A DNA stretch of 64,000 nucleotides from Strigamia acuminata. Taxonomy: Eukaryota; Arthropoda; Chilopoda; Geophilomorpha; Linotaeniidae. The position numbers and the translations under genes were made by a program. The notes beneath the pieces were generated by a model. It had not been told where the DNA came from and did not search any database. It worked only from the letters and a program-made list of their open reading frames with translations. Each line of letters starts with the position of its first letter. Positions within the stretch are counted from its first letter, which is position 1. The stretch lies in the NCBI GenBank assembly GCA_949358305.1, contig OX442316.1:2294001-2358000 (forward strand), written 5' to 3'. This document shows positions 63,301 to 64,000 of this stretch, one piece after another.

Positions 63301-64000
63301 CTGCACTTGATTCCAGCTCTCTCCAAAACTCACAATCGTCAAATCAATCGCAGTGAACTGCTGGATAGAGACGATCTGCAGGCTTATCGCTCGAGCCGCA
63401 AGACTACGTTCGTAAAACTCAGTTCCAGCCAGAGGCACGAACCTGGAGACCATGTGGCCATTTTTCCAACTAATCCCAAAAGATTAGTGCGCGAGTTACT
63501 GGCCCGGCTTAATGTACTAGAGGATGCAAACTCAACCTTTCAAGTTCAGAAACGCGTTCAAGACGGATGGCAACCGGCAAACCGTCTACCGGCATGTTCG
63601 TTAACAATGGCATTCACCAACTTATTGGACATAAGTGGTTGTCCTGACCAACAATTCCTGGATGAATTAAGCAAATTCACAAATGATGAAAATGATCTGA
63701 AGAAATTGCAGCTCTTGGCTATGGTAATACAAATTTTTCTTACTATATAAGAAACGCGGCTGATATTTATTGTTCTTCTGGTGTACAGGATGAAATGGAA
63801 CACAACAAATGGAGAAACGAAAAACTTCCAAATGTACTTGATGTGTTGAAGGAATTTCCGTCCTTGAAACCCGATTGTACCTTCCTTCTGGAACGGCTTC
63901 CAATCTTGCAACCACGACTCTACTCCATCAGCAATTCCCTCGCTTTCGCACCCAACAAAATCCACTTGACAGTTGGTGTGGTCATCACCAACAGCAAAGG
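60356..64000 (+). CDS. NOS: Nitric oxide synthase-like gene, copy C (exons 1-11, cut by window end)
   Basis: Exons: 60356-60514, 60898-61022, 61086-61340, 61454-61889, 61955-62056, 62141-62665, 62726-62814, 62878-63052, 63111-63252, 63317-63723, 63789-63999. Lengths and phases equal copies A and B, so the first 875 codons are intact; base 64000 is the first base of intron 11. It covers the oxygenase, CaM-binding and FMN parts and most of the FAD part. The NADPH end lies outside the window. It also has Ser at the heme-ligand position (codon 61216-61218). Differences from B are mostly synonymous, with a few substitutions such as KR for QQ or RD for RE. Confidence 0.93.

Noticed and set aside
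1-64000. CRISPR array, bacterial operon or phage content
   Set aside because: Spliced genes, eukaryotic retrotransposons and poly(A) signals are present; no direct repeats with unique spacers.

Overview
The window is animal nuclear DNA, most likely arthropod. It has GT-AG introns in all phases, a multi-exon nitric oxide synthase (NOS) gene, Ty3/gypsy LTR retrotransposons and Tc1/mariner-type and other foldback elements. The close head-to-head inverted gene copies recall the palindromes reported in some parthenogenetic animals, such as the springtail Folsomia candida. That species guess is inference only.

Three NOS copies carry the host coding content. NOS-A (minus, 5089 to 368) and NOS-B (plus, 18784 to 25712) each assemble into 13 exons with consistent splice phases and 1069 codons before the stop. 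NOS-C (plus, from 60356) runs off the right edge just after exon 11. A and B form a head-to-head palindrome, with arms of about 112-5905 and 18140-25952. B and C are direct repeats that also share several kb of upstream DNA (about 6795-8918 plus 17560-18783 against 56996-60355). In all three copies the CaM-binding, FMN, FAD and NADPH modules look intact, but the cysteine that should ligate the heme is replaced by serine.

Three complete and apparently young Ty3/gypsy elements fill most of the rest. RT-1 (8919-17559, plus) has 544-bp LTRs, gag, pol after a G GGA AAC -1 frameshift site, and a third ORF that looks like an Ulp1/C48 cysteine protease. RT-2 (28692-41560, minus) has 820-bp LTRs. RT-3 (44244-55637, minus) has LTRs of 612 and 613 bp. 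RT-2 and RT-3 share a tRNA-Pro-type primer binding site, an A AAA AAC frameshift site, a CCHC Gag and a long, apparently spliced third ORF with three conserved blocks that I do not recognise. Each element is flanked by a 4-bp target duplication. For RT-1 and RT-2 an uninterrupted paralogous site lies in the same window.

The remainder holds a palindromic element inside NOS-B intron 11, a Tc1-like foldback element with an internal 31-bp tandem array, fossil gypsy reverse transcriptase sequence broken by two later insertions, a 249-bp MITE-like repeat in two copies, and a cluster of gene-like minus-strand fragments (27.7-28.7 and 41.6-43.8 kb) encoding short hydrophobic and acidic exons of unknown function. 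I found no rRNA or tRNA genes and no CRISPR array.
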